A program made the translations under genes and the position numbers. This document shows positions 15,853-23,781 of a stretch of DNA of 59,067 nucleotides, one piece after another. The first letter of the stretch is position 1. Each line of letters opens with the position of its first letter. The DNA comes from JACQFK01 sp964604905. Lineage in GTDB: Bacteria > Planctomycetota > MHYJ01 > JACPRB01. The stretch is from assembly GCA_964604905.1 (NCBI GenBank), contig CAZSCC010000698.1:1-59067 (forward strand), written 5' to 3'. The notes beneath the pieces were generated by a model that was not told where the DNA came from, ran no database searches, and saw only the letters and a list, made by a program, of their open reading frames with translations.

Positions 15853-18594
15853 ATGAATCTTGCCACATTCGTGCTGGTGATTCTGGGCTCGGCACAGGCG
15901 GATCCCAAGCCTATCCTGGAGAAGCTCGGCGCCGTGCTCAAAGTCACGGAGCGGCCCCGAGCGCCCAAGCCCGACGGTACCTCGGTCGTCGTGACCCTCG
16001 TGCCGCAAGGGGAGGGCGCGGGCAAGGCCGTGGCCTCCTTTGGAGTCCCCTTCGGGCCCGACGTCCTGTCGGACGACCGGCAGATACGGGTGGTCGCGAC
16101 GGACGGGCAGGAACTCCCCGCCTACACCCGGCCGCTCGCCCACTGGTGGATCGACGGGAGGAAAGGCGCGATCCGATCGGTCCTGGTCCAGTTCGAGGCG
16201 CCGGCCGCGACCCAGGTGACCCTCTCCTGGGATCGCCCGCGGACGAAGTCCCGCGACGCCCTGACGCCCATCGCGGAGACGCAGTCGATCGAGACCGCGG
16301 ACGGCTTCGACTTCCACCGCCCGAAAGTGCTGGCCCTCCTGCCGCCCGGCTGGCTCTGCGCGAGCCGGGTGGCCTGGCAGCAGGTCCCCGCGGCGGAGAA
16401 TACGGAGGCGCCGTGGTTCGACAGGCACCTGGTCGAGCAGTTCCCGGCGTCGACGAGGAACATCGCCACGAAGTCAGTCGAGGCCCATCTTTACGACCGG
16501 CCGGCGACCTACTCGAAAATCTACGTCCGCCACGGCGAGGAGAAGGTCCTTCTGGCGGCGCTCCGGTCGAACGACTTCTACCTGCAGAACCTCGGGGCCG
16601 AGGGATTCTTCCAGCTCAAGAAGGGAGATCACAAGTACGTCTACTCGGAAGGGTCGGCGATCATGTACCTCCTGACCGGCGACGAGCGGTACAAGGAGGG
16701 CGTCCTGCGCGCGCTCAAGAGCTGGGCGCAGTGGAAGCGGATCGAGTACAAGGGGCAGGGCTTCTGGACGGAGCGCCACGCCGGCACGGGCCTGGCCGCC
16801 TATCTCCACGCCTACGAACTGACGGGCGAGCCGGAGCACCTTGCAATGGCGAAGCGGTTCTTCGAGGCGGTCTATTCGCTTCAGGTCTCGCCGCTCGACG
16901 GGAAGGAGCCCGACGGCGCGTGGCTCCACACGGGCGAGAGCCACAGCGACGGCAACGGCTGGACGACCAGCCCGTGGATGAGCGCGCTCCTCATGGACAG
17001 CATCTGGAAGCTCTGGATGATCACGGGCGATGCGCGGTGCCCCGCGTCGCTCGCGATGTACGCGAAGTTCGCGAATACCCACGCGGTGACGCCCGACCGC
17101 AAGGGTGTGTACTACATGGCGAACTCACCCGGCCGCGGGAAGAGCGAGAACGCGGAAAGCCCGCCCCACAACATGGAGGCGTGCTACGTGCTGGCGCTGG
17201 GCTACTGGCTCTCGGGCGGGACTGACAAGGCGTTCCTCGACACGATCCAGACGCTCTGGCCGCCGCTCATGAAGGACGGGGCGAACAGCCCGGGGCGGAA
17301 GTTCAACTGGCGGTTCCGGGAGACCTCGATGCTGGTGTGGTTCCTCCAGAACGCCGCGGCGGCCGACCGAAAGAGCGGCCTCCTCCGGGAAATCAACCCG
17401 CCCGCCGCCGGGAAGGGGCTCACGGCGATCGTCGGCGCGACGCTGATCGACGGCCGCGGCGGCGCTCCCGTTCCCGACGCGGTCGTGGTGGTCCGGGGCG
17501 ACCGGATCGAGGCCGCGGGTCCCCGCTCGACGACCGCGATCCCGGAAGAGGCGGAGAAGATCCCGGCCGAGGGCCTTTCACTCCTGCCCGGCCTGATCGA
17601 CTCTCATTTCCACATCGAGCGGGATTACGACCTTCCGCCCCTCTTCCTCTCTCATGGGGTCACGTCGGTGCGCGACCCGGGGCAGTGGATCGAGACGTTC
17701 GACCCCATCCGACAATCCAAGTCCCCCCAACCGCGCTGCTTCGTCACGGGTCCCCACCTGGACCAGGCGCCGCCGGCCCATCCGAAGGATGCGCTCGTGA
17801 TCGAGAGCGACGAGGCCGTCCGGAAGGCGGTCGATCGCTTCGCGGACGGGGGCGCTTCCGCGATCAAGATCTACTACAGGCTCTCCCTCGACCGGATCCG
17901 GATCGCCTGCGAGGCGGCGAAGGCGCGGGGCATCCCGGTCACGGCGCATCTCGAGCTGATCAACGCGGACGAGGCGATCCTCGCCGGCCTGAGCGGCCTT
18001 GAGCACGTCACCTCCCTCGGGACGGCGCTCGCCGATCCATCCGCCGCGGAGCGTTTCCGCGCGTCGGTGCTGGGGGACAACGAAGCGCGCCGGATGGGCC
18101 GCTTCGAGCTCTGGAGCGCCTTCGATTTCGAGAAGAACCCGCGGGTGAAGACATTGGTCGAGCTTCTCGCGAAGGAGAAGACGTTCTTCTCGGTGACGCT
18201 GGCGGTCTTCGAGCGGCGGGCTGGGGACAAGAAGGTCACCGACGCCGAGGTGCGGGGCTTCGAGAACATGCTCCGGTTCGTTCGGCTCTGCCGGCAGGGG
18301 GGCGTCACGGTGGTGGTGGGATCCCATTCGGGCGTCCCGAAGGCCGAGCGCGGGTGGGCCTACCAGCGGGAGCTGGAGCTCCTCGTCGAGTGCGGCTTCT
18401 CGCCCGTCGAGGCGATCCGGGCGGGGACGCTCGAGAACGCCCGCTTCTTTCGTCAGGAGGACAGGTTGGGGAGCGTCGAGCCGGGCAAGCTGGCCGACCT
18501 CGTCCTCGTCGAGGGCGACCCTTCCAAGGGCATCCAGGCGATGCGCCAGGTTCGGCGCGTCATGCTGAACGGCACCTGGGTCGCGGGGAAGTAG
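15853..18594 (+). CDS. Secreted alpha/alpha-toroid domain fused to amidohydrolase
   Basis: 913 residues; ATG 15853 has AAGGGAG 5 nt upstream and a short signal sequence. Residues about 20-515 are a glycan-enzyme-like region: beta-rich first, then alpha-helical toroid repeats (FWTERHAGTGLAAYLHAYEL, SHSDGNGWTTSPWMSALLM, SPPHNMEACYVLALGYWL). Residues about 520-913 are an amidohydrolase of the imidazolonepropionase-like group: VGATLIDGRGGAPVPDAVVV, metal motif HFH near 585, AIKIYYR, VTAHLE and the closing GKLADLVLVEGDP. The usual catalytic Asp motif (G-T/S-D) reads VGSHSG, so the Asp appears to be His. Each half is recognisable at fold level. I do not know a described enzyme with this order; the substrate is unknown. 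Confidence 0.75.
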   Translation: MNLATFVLVILGSAQADPKPILEKLGAVLKVTERPRAPKPDGTSVVVTLVPQGEGAGKAVASFGVPFGPDVLSDDRQIRVVATDGQELPAYTRPLAHWWIDGRKGAIRSVLVQFEAPAATQVTLSWDRPRTKSRDALTPIAETQSIETADGFDFHRPKVLALLPPGWLCASRVAWQQVPAAENTEAPWFDRHLVEQFPASTRNIATKSVEAHLYDRPATYSKIYVRHGEEKVLLAALRSNDFYLQNLGAEGFFQLKKGDHKYVYSEGSAIMYLLTGDERYKEGVLRALKSWAQWKRIEYKGQGFWTERHAGTGLAAYLHAYELTGEPEHLAMAKRFFEAVYSLQVSPLDGKEPDGAWLHTGESHSDGNGWTTSPWMSALLMDSIWKLWMITGDARCPASLAMYAKFANTHAVTPDRKGVYYMANSPGRGKSENAESPPHNMEACYVLALGYWLSGGTDKAFLDTIQTLWPPLMKDGANSPGRKFNWRFRETSMLVWFLQNAAAADRKSGLLREINPPAAGKGLTAIVGATLIDGRGGAPVPDAVVVVRGDRIEAAGPRSTTAIPEEAEKIPAEGLSLLPGLIDSHFHIERDYDLPPLFLSHGVTSVRDPGQWIETFDPIRQSKSPQPRCFVTGPHLDQAPPAHPKDALVIESDEAVRKAVDRFADGGASAIKIYYRLSLDRIRIACEAAKARGIPVTAHLELINADEAILAGLSGLEHVTSLGTALADPSAAERFRASVLGDNEARRMGRFELWSAFDFEKNPRVKTLVELLAKEKTFFSVTLAVFERRAGDKKVTDAEVRGFENMLRFVRLCRQGGVTVVVGSHSGVPKAERGWAYQRELELLVECGFSPVEAIRAGTLENARFFRQEDRLGSVEPGKLADLVLVEGDPSKGIQAMRQVRRVMLNGTWVAGK

Positions 18595-18595
18595 C

Positions 18596-21500
18596 CTACC
18601 GGGGCTTCAAGGGCCGCAGGATCACTGACGGGGGGATCTTTGTGTCGACGGCCACCTTGTCGAAGACCTGGATCTCCGAGAGCATCACCCCCCAGCCCTT
18701 CCGGGCGGCGCAGGTGACGCGGACAAAGCGGGCCTGGACCGGCTTCTCGAGGAGGATCCGGTAGGCATACGCGAGCCGGCCCCCCGCGGGGAGGGCGTCG
18801 TAGTTCGTCGCTTCCTCCTGCTCCCACCCCACGAAGTCCGCGGGCGGATCGAACACCTGGTTGAAGCCCGCCGTGCCGGTGCGCGTGAACGTCTTCCCGT
18901 CGGTCGACGTCTCGACCGCGATCGTCTCGGGGTACGTCAGGTGGAAGCCGCCCTCCTGGCCCGCGTGGACCCTCACGGCCCCGACCGCCTGCGCCGCCCC
19001 GAGATCGATCGTCGCGACCGGCGAGTGGTCCTTCTCGAAGATCACGTTCGTCGGCATGTACTTCACCGAGACATATTCCTCGGGCGGAGCGATGACTCCG
19101 TCCGTCAGGTCGCCTCCGCTGTCCGGATTCTTGTCGCTCTGCTTACCCTCGAGCGTGTAGGACTTCCCCTTGGCGAGATTCGAGCCCCACGAATACTTGG
19201 CCCGCACCGGCTCGGCGCCGGGGCCGACATCCTTGCCGTCGGAGTATCCGGGTTTGGCCTTGTCGCCGAGACTCATCCGAACCCACTTCATCGTGGGGTC
19301 GCGGAAGCCGGCGACGTTGATCGCGTACTCGTGCTCGGGAGAGCGGACGATCTCGGTGTGGGTGCGCTCGACGTCCCCCTCCGCCCGGTGTTCCACCCAG
19401 CCATAGGTGACTTCGATCGGCGCGAAGGCCGCGCCCTTCGGCTTGTGGCGGACCGTCATGAGCACGGTCTGGATCCCCGGCGCCTGCCACTTTTCTCCGT
19501 CCTTCGAGGCCTCGAACTCGTAGCGCAGGAAGACCTGCTTGGTGTCGGCCGGGGCCTTTTCGACCGCGGCATTCACCACGAGATCGTAAGGGAGCGCGCC
19601 GTCGGTCTTCTTCCAATCCTCCGTGAACGTCTTGCCGTCCCACGAGTGGAGGAGGCTGACGCGGCCGCCGGTGCCCTTGACCGTGATGTTTCCGCCGAAG
19701 ACGACGTCGACGATCGGGGTCGGGGCCTCAATCTTCCACGTGACGTGCGCGACGCCCTTGCCCGCGGGGCGGAGCGTGGCGACGTTGAAGTAGGGCTTGT
19801 CGTTCACCTCGACCGACTTCTCCTCGAAGGCCGTCTTCTTGTGGTTCCCGTTCACGATCGAGGGCTGGAACTGGATCGCCTCGAGCTGCCTTCCGAGGCG
19901 CACCTGCACCCGGTTGGCGCCGCGCGTCAGCTTGGGGAGCGACGGGCGATTCAGCTGGGTGATCGTCTCGATCTCGAGCCCCTCGAGCTTCCCGCCGTCC
20001 GCCTTCACCCAGTACTGGGTTGTGCCCGCCACGTCGGGCTCGCCCTCGACCTTCGTCCACGTGATCCCCGCGTCGCGGGAGGTGGAGAGCGACACGCCGC
20101 TGCCGCGCGCGGTGATCTTCGCGGAGGTGACGACGTTCGCCGCGTCGACCTTGAAGACGTTGGCGCTGTCCTTGAGATCGGGCGAGTATTTCCAAACGCC
20201 ATTCGATCGGATGCTGTGGAAGTCCCCTTCCGGGTCCTTGCCCCGGAGCGGGCGATAGTAGCGCGGGTCGGGCTTTCCGGAGTCGAGGCTCCGGAAGTGG
20301 CGGGTATAAGTTTCGTTCGGCCGCAGCGTGATCGCATAGGTCTTGCCCCAGCGCGTGGCCAGGTGGTCCTCGAGGACGTCGTTCGGAGCGAGGAACGAGT
20401 CCATGCCGTTGGCGATCGAGCGCTGGAACTGGACCGGGTGCTCGGTGCCGACGCGCCAGCCTTGGTGGTCGTTGAGGCCCTTCACGGGGTTGGTGCCCGC
20501 CTCGGGGGCGAAGTTCTCAAGGTAGTAGCGGGGGTTCTTCTCGATCTCGCGGGTGCCGGCGATCTCGCCCTTGTCGTTGTAGCAGAAGGCGCTCATCGAG
20601 TTGTCGAACATGTGCCAGGTCTTCCCGCCGTCCCACGAGCATTCGCAGACGGTGTGGTCGCCCAGCTGGACGTAGCGGGCCTTCCAGCCGAGGTTGAGCC
20701 AGAGCGAATTGTCGATCCCCGATATGATCCCGCACTGGGTGTAGCCGTAGCTCGTGAACATCCGGATGGGGTCCATGACCTCGTGGCCGTCCTCGGTGGG
20801 GTAGGCGGTTTGCTTGCGGAGCCGTTGCGACCAGCGCCAGACATTGATCGCCTTCTCCTGCGGGGTGGCGAACTGGGAAGTGACGGAGTGGAGGTAGCTG
20901 TCGATATCGGTGAAGTCGGGGGCATTGTCGGTGACGAGAGTGATCGCGAAGTCCGCGGCGGGCGGCGGGGCCGCGGCTTGAGTGGGCGGATCGGCGGGGG
21001 CGGCCATCATGGCAAGGGGGAGGGCGACGGCGGCGACGATCAAGGCCGCCATGAGGGAGAGCTTGACCTTCACCCAGGCGAGGCCCTTGACGACGCTGCC
21101 GGCGATGGCTCCTGCGCCGCAGGTCCCCGCCCCGAGGGCGGAGAGCTTGAGGGCGGCGACCACCGCCGGCGGGGCGGCCTGGGCCTCGCTCGCGAGGAGC
21201 GCGAGGAGTGCCGCGCCGGTCACCACCGTGCCGCGGCGGGAGAGGAGCCCGCGGAGGCGGTTGAGCCCCTCCATCGCGCGCCAGCCGATCGTTCCCGTCG
21301 GGCAGCCGGCCGCGCGCGCGGCCTCCTCCTGGCTCCGCCCCTCGAGGTAGCGCAGGACGATCGCCTCGCGGAGGGCCCCGGGGAGCGAGGTGAGGGCGGC
21401 GTCGATTTCTTCGCGCCAGGGACTGTCCTTCGGGGCTCGCATGGGAAGGGCCTCCCGTTCATGGGTGCTGCGTCGCTGTCGTGAGCGGAGGAGCTTGAGG

Positions 21501-21745
21501 GAAGTGCGGCGGGCGACCTCGTGGAGCCAGCCGGGGAGCGGCCCGCGTACGGCGTCGGGCCGCTGCGCGAGGGCGAGGAAGACCGCCTGGGCGGCGTCCT
21601 CGGCGGCGTGGGCGTCGCGGAGGAGGCGCGCGCAGGTGCGGTAGACCATCCCGCCGTGCCGGGCGACGATCTCGTTGAAGGGATTCTCGGATCGGGTCGC
21701 CCTGAAGGACTCCAGGAGTTTCGCGTCGGAGGCGCTCGAGGTCAT
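18596..21745 (-). CDS. ECF sigma factor fused to membrane segment, transglutaminase-like and F5/8-type domains
   Basis: 1,049 residues from ATG 21745 (a GTG at 21778 is also in frame). Residues 1-175 are a complete ECF sigma factor: HGGMVYRTCARLLRD, EDAAQAVFLALAQRP, LPGALREAIVLRYLEGRSQEEAARA and the recognition helix TGTIGWRAMEGLNRLR. Hydrophobic stretches follow, the strongest at about 235-250 (MAALIVAAVALPLAMMAA). A transglutaminase-like domain has a likely triad C338 (YTQCG), H364 (LGDH) and D381 (HMFD). Beta-rich regions and a C-terminal F5/8 type C (discoidin-like) domain at about 890-1035 follow. The sigma part is cytoplasmic and the rest probably outside. It converges with the toroid/amidohydrolase gene, one base apart. 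Confidence 0.82.
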   Translation of the reverse strand: MTSSASDAKLLESFRATRSENPFNEIVARHGGMVYRTCARLLRDAHAAEDAAQAVFLALAQRPDAVRGPLPGWLHEVARRTSLKLLRSRQRRSTHEREALPMRAPKDSPWREEIDAALTSLPGALREAIVLRYLEGRSQEEAARAAGCPTGTIGWRAMEGLNRLRGLLSRRGTVVTGAALLALLASEAQAAPPAVVAALKLSALGAGTCGAGAIAGSVVKGLAWVKVKLSLMAALIVAAVALPLAMMAAPADPPTQAAAPPPAADFAITLVTDNAPDFTDIDSYLHSVTSQFATPQEKAINVWRWSQRLRKQTAYPTEDGHEVMDPIRMFTSYGYTQCGIISGIDNSLWLNLGWKARYVQLGDHTVCECSWDGGKTWHMFDNSMSAFCYNDKGEIAGTREIEKNPRYYLENFAPEAGTNPVKGLNDHQGWRVGTEHPVQFQRSIANGMDSFLAPNDVLEDHLATRWGKTYAITLRPNETYTRHFRSLDSGKPDPRYYRPLRGKDPEGDFHSIRSNGVWKYSPDLKDSANVFKVDAANVVTSAKITARGSGVSLSTSRDAGITWTKVEGEPDVAGTTQYWVKADGGKLEGLEIETITQLNRPSLPKLTRGANRVQVRLGRQLEAIQFQPSIVNGNHKKTAFEEKSVEVNDKPYFNVATLRPAGKGVAHVTWKIEAPTPIVDVVFGGNITVKGTGGRVSLLHSWDGKTFTEDWKKTDGALPYDLVVNAAVEKAPADTKQVFLRYEFEASKDGEKWQAPGIQTVLMTVRHKPKGAAFAPIEVTYGWVEHRAEGDVERTHTEIVRSPEHEYAINVAGFRDPTMKWVRMSLGDKAKPGYSDGKDVGPGAEPVRAKYSWGSNLAKGKSYTLEGKQSDKNPDSGGDLTDGVIAPPEEYVSVKYMPTNVIFEKDHSPVATIDLGAAQAVGAVRVHAGQEGGFHLTYPETIAVETSTDGKTFTRTGTAGFNQVFDPPADFVGWEQEEATNYDALPAGGRLAYAYRILLEKPVQARFVRVTCAARKGWGVMLSEIQVFDKVAVDTKIPPSVILRPLKPR

Positions 21746-21814
21746 TCTAAAGGGTATGTACCCGGCGACGATGCCCACATTGGGGAATTCGGAGGAAGGC
21801 CGGGGCCCTCCGGG

Positions 21815-22825
21815 CTACTTGATCCCGACGACCATCGAGTCGGGCCCCGCGAGGGGGACGACGCGAGTCTTGCGGAACCCGGCCTCCTTCATCCACGCCG
21901 AGCAGTCCGCCCCCGTGTAGTCGAACCCGCCGGGGGTCTCGATGAGCATGTTCAGGCTCATCAGGAGGCCGAAGGCGTTCTTGCGACGGTCGTCGTCGAT
22001 GATCGACTCGTGGACGACATAGGCGCCTCCCTTGGGGAGCGCGCGGTAGGCCTTGGCGACGAGGGCGCGCTTCTCCTCGAGGTTCCAGTCGTGGAGGATG
22101 TGGCCCATGATGATCACGTCGGCCGCGGGCAGGTCCTGCTTGAAGAAGTCGCCCGGAAGGAAGCTCAGCCGCTTCTCCAGCTTGAAGGAACGGACGTACT
22201 CCTCGAAGACCGGGCCGACGACCGGGAGGTCGAAGTTTGCGCCGCTCACGTGCTTGTGGGCGAGGGCGACCTGGACCGCGACGCATCCCTGGGCGCCGCC
22301 GACGTCGACGAACGTCTTGTAGGTGCGCCAGGGGAACTTCCGGGCGATCCCGATCGCGGCCCCCATGCTGATCCCGGTCATCGCCTTGAGGAATTCCCGG
22401 AGGCGGGTGGGGTTGGAGTAGATCGCCTCGAAGAGGTTTCCACCCTCCTTGGCCTCGTTCTGGGGCCGGCCGCTGCGGAGCCCTTCAGTGAGCGAGTTCC
22501 AGAAGTGGAAGAGGCGCGCGTTGGCCATCTCGAGGATCCCGCCGATATAGGACGGCTTCGCGCGGTCGAGGAAGATCGCGGTCTCCGGGGTGTTCCGGTA
22601 GGACGCGCCCTTGCGATCCAGGACGCCCATGGCGACGAGCGCGTCGAGGAAGTCGCGGACGCTCCGCGGGTGGAGCTTGAGGCGGTCGCGGACGCCGTCG
22701 GCGTCGAGCGGCCCGCGCGCGAGCTCGGTGAAGAGCCCGAGTTCGATGGCGCTGAGGAGGGTCTTGGATCCCCAGAAACCGAGGCCGATCTGCATGATCC
22801 GGTCGGGGGCGGGAGCCTTCTTCAT
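21815..22825 (-). CDS. SAM-dependent O-methyltransferase-like protein
   Basis: 336 residues from ATG 22825, preceded by GAGGAA 7-8 nt upstream. The N-terminal 90 residues form a winged-helix dimerisation domain (ELGLFTELARGPLDADGVRDRL). A class I methyltransferase domain follows with SAM motif I FVDVGGAQGCVAVQVA, motif II around NFDLPVVGP, and GHILHDWNLEEKRALV and LPKGGAYVVHESIIDDD. This layout is that of hydroxyindole/acetylserotonin-type O-methyltransferases, which in bacteria act on small aromatic or polyketide-like substrates. No biosynthetic cluster is adjacent, so the substrate is unknown. Divergent from the IclR gene. Confidence 0.82.
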   Translation of the reverse strand: MKKAPAPDRIMQIGLGFWGSKTLLSAIELGLFTELARGPLDADGVRDRLKLHPRSVRDFLDALVAMGVLDRKGASYRNTPETAIFLDRAKPSYIGGILEMANARLFHFWNSLTEGLRSGRPQNEAKEGGNLFEAIYSNPTRLREFLKAMTGISMGAAIGIARKFPWRTYKTFVDVGGAQGCVAVQVALAHKHVSGANFDLPVVGPVFEEYVRSFKLEKRLSFLPGDFFKQDLPAADVIIMGHILHDWNLEEKRALVAKAYRALPKGGAYVVHESIIDDDRRKNAFGLLMSLNMLIETPGGFDYTGADCSAWMKEAGFRKTRVVPLAGPDSMVVGIK

Positions 22826-22850
22826 TGCTGTCTTCCTCAAAGGGGAAAAC

Positions 22851-22879
22851 ACCCTATCACCGTCCCCGGGCCCGCACAA
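22851..22879 (-). promoter_or_regulatory. Candidate promoter of methyltransferase gene
   Basis: On the minus strand, TTGTGC (22879 to 22874), a 17-nt spacer and TAGGGT (22856 to 22851), 25 nt before the ATG at 22825. Spacing is ideal; the hexamers are only fair matches. Confidence 0.35.
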
Positions 22880-22971
22880 CGAAAACAGCGGATCGGGAGC
22901 GAGTTTCTCCATCCTTTCCTGGGCAAATTGGAATCCGGGAAGTTCAGTGCAACTCCGGGGCCGACCGCGGG

Positions 22972-22977
22972 TATCAT
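22972..22977 (+). promoter_or_regulatory. -10 element just before IclR-type gene
   Basis: TATCAT lies 9 nt before the ATG at 22987, predicting a leader of only a few nucleotides. There is no convincing -35, so an activator may be needed. Confidence 0.4.
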
Positions 22978-22986
22978 ACGTAGAAC

Positions 22987-23781
22987 ATGATCCATAAGTG
23001 GAACACCGAGGCCGCCGTGGACTCCGGCTTTTCGACGCCCGCCGTCGACCGGGCTCTCGGGATCCTGGAGCGCCTGGGGGAGGCGTCGGGCGGGCTCACC
23101 CTCTCCGAGCTGAGCGCCGAGCTCGGCCTCCCGAAGAACGCCGTCTTCCGGATTGCCAACACCCTCCGCGCGCGGGGCTACCTCACCCGGGACGATCGCA
23201 GCCTCCGGTTCTTCCTGACCGAGAAGCTCCTCCGGATCAGCCAGCCCCGGGTGGGAAAGCGAGGGCTGATCGAGCTTTCGATGGACGCGATGCGCGAGCT
23301 TCGGGACCAGACGCGCGAGACCGTCCAGATCGGCCGGCGCTTCGGTCCCGAGGGAGTGATCCTCGAACAGGTCGAGGGGCTCCACCCGCTCCGCATCTCG
23401 GTCGACGCGGGGCTGCGCTTCCCGCTCTACAACAACGGGCCGGGGAAGCTACTCCTCGCCTTCATGCGCGACGGGGAGCGGGAGGCGATGATCCGCGGGC
23501 TTGCTCTCGTGCGCTGCACGGCCCGGACGATCACCGAGCGGCGGGCGCTCGTCCGCGAGTGCGAACGCATCCGTGCGCAGGGCTACTCCGTCGATTTCGC
23601 CGAGGCCGACGAGGGCATCCACTGCGTGGCCGCTCCGGTCTTCGATCCGGGGGGCGAGGTCATCGCCACCGTCTGGGTCTCGGCCCCGTCTCGCCGGTTG
23701 CCGAAGGCGCTGTTTCCGGAGACGGGCCGACAGGTCCGGCGGGCGGCGGATAAGATCAGTCAGAGGATCAAGGACGCATGA
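22987..23781 (+). CDS. IclR-family transcriptional regulator
   Basis: 264 residues. The N-terminal winged helix-turn-helix (ALGILERLGEASGGLTLSELSAELGLPKNAVFRIANTL) and the C-terminal IclR effector domain (VILEQVEGLHPLRISVDAGLRFPLYNNGPGKLLLAF; EGIHCVAAPVFDPGGEVIATVWVSAP) are both complete, and length fits the family. IclR proteins bind small metabolites and usually control nearby catabolic genes. The stop overlaps the ATG of the PSCyt1/DUF1549/DUF1553 gene (23778-23781), so it is cotranscribed with the genes it most likely regulates, possibly also with the divergent methyltransferase gene. Confidence 0.92.
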   Translation: MIHKWNTEAAVDSGFSTPAVDRALGILERLGEASGGLTLSELSAELGLPKNAVFRIANTLRARGYLTRDDRSLRFFLTEKLLRISQPRVGKRGLIELSMDAMRELRDQTRETVQIGRRFGPEGVILEQVEGLHPLRISVDAGLRFPLYNNGPGKLLLAFMRDGEREAMIRGLALVRCTARTITERRALVRECERIRAQGYSVDFAEADEGIHCVAAPVFDPGGEVIATVWVSAPSRRLPKALFPETGRQVRRAADKISQRIKDA

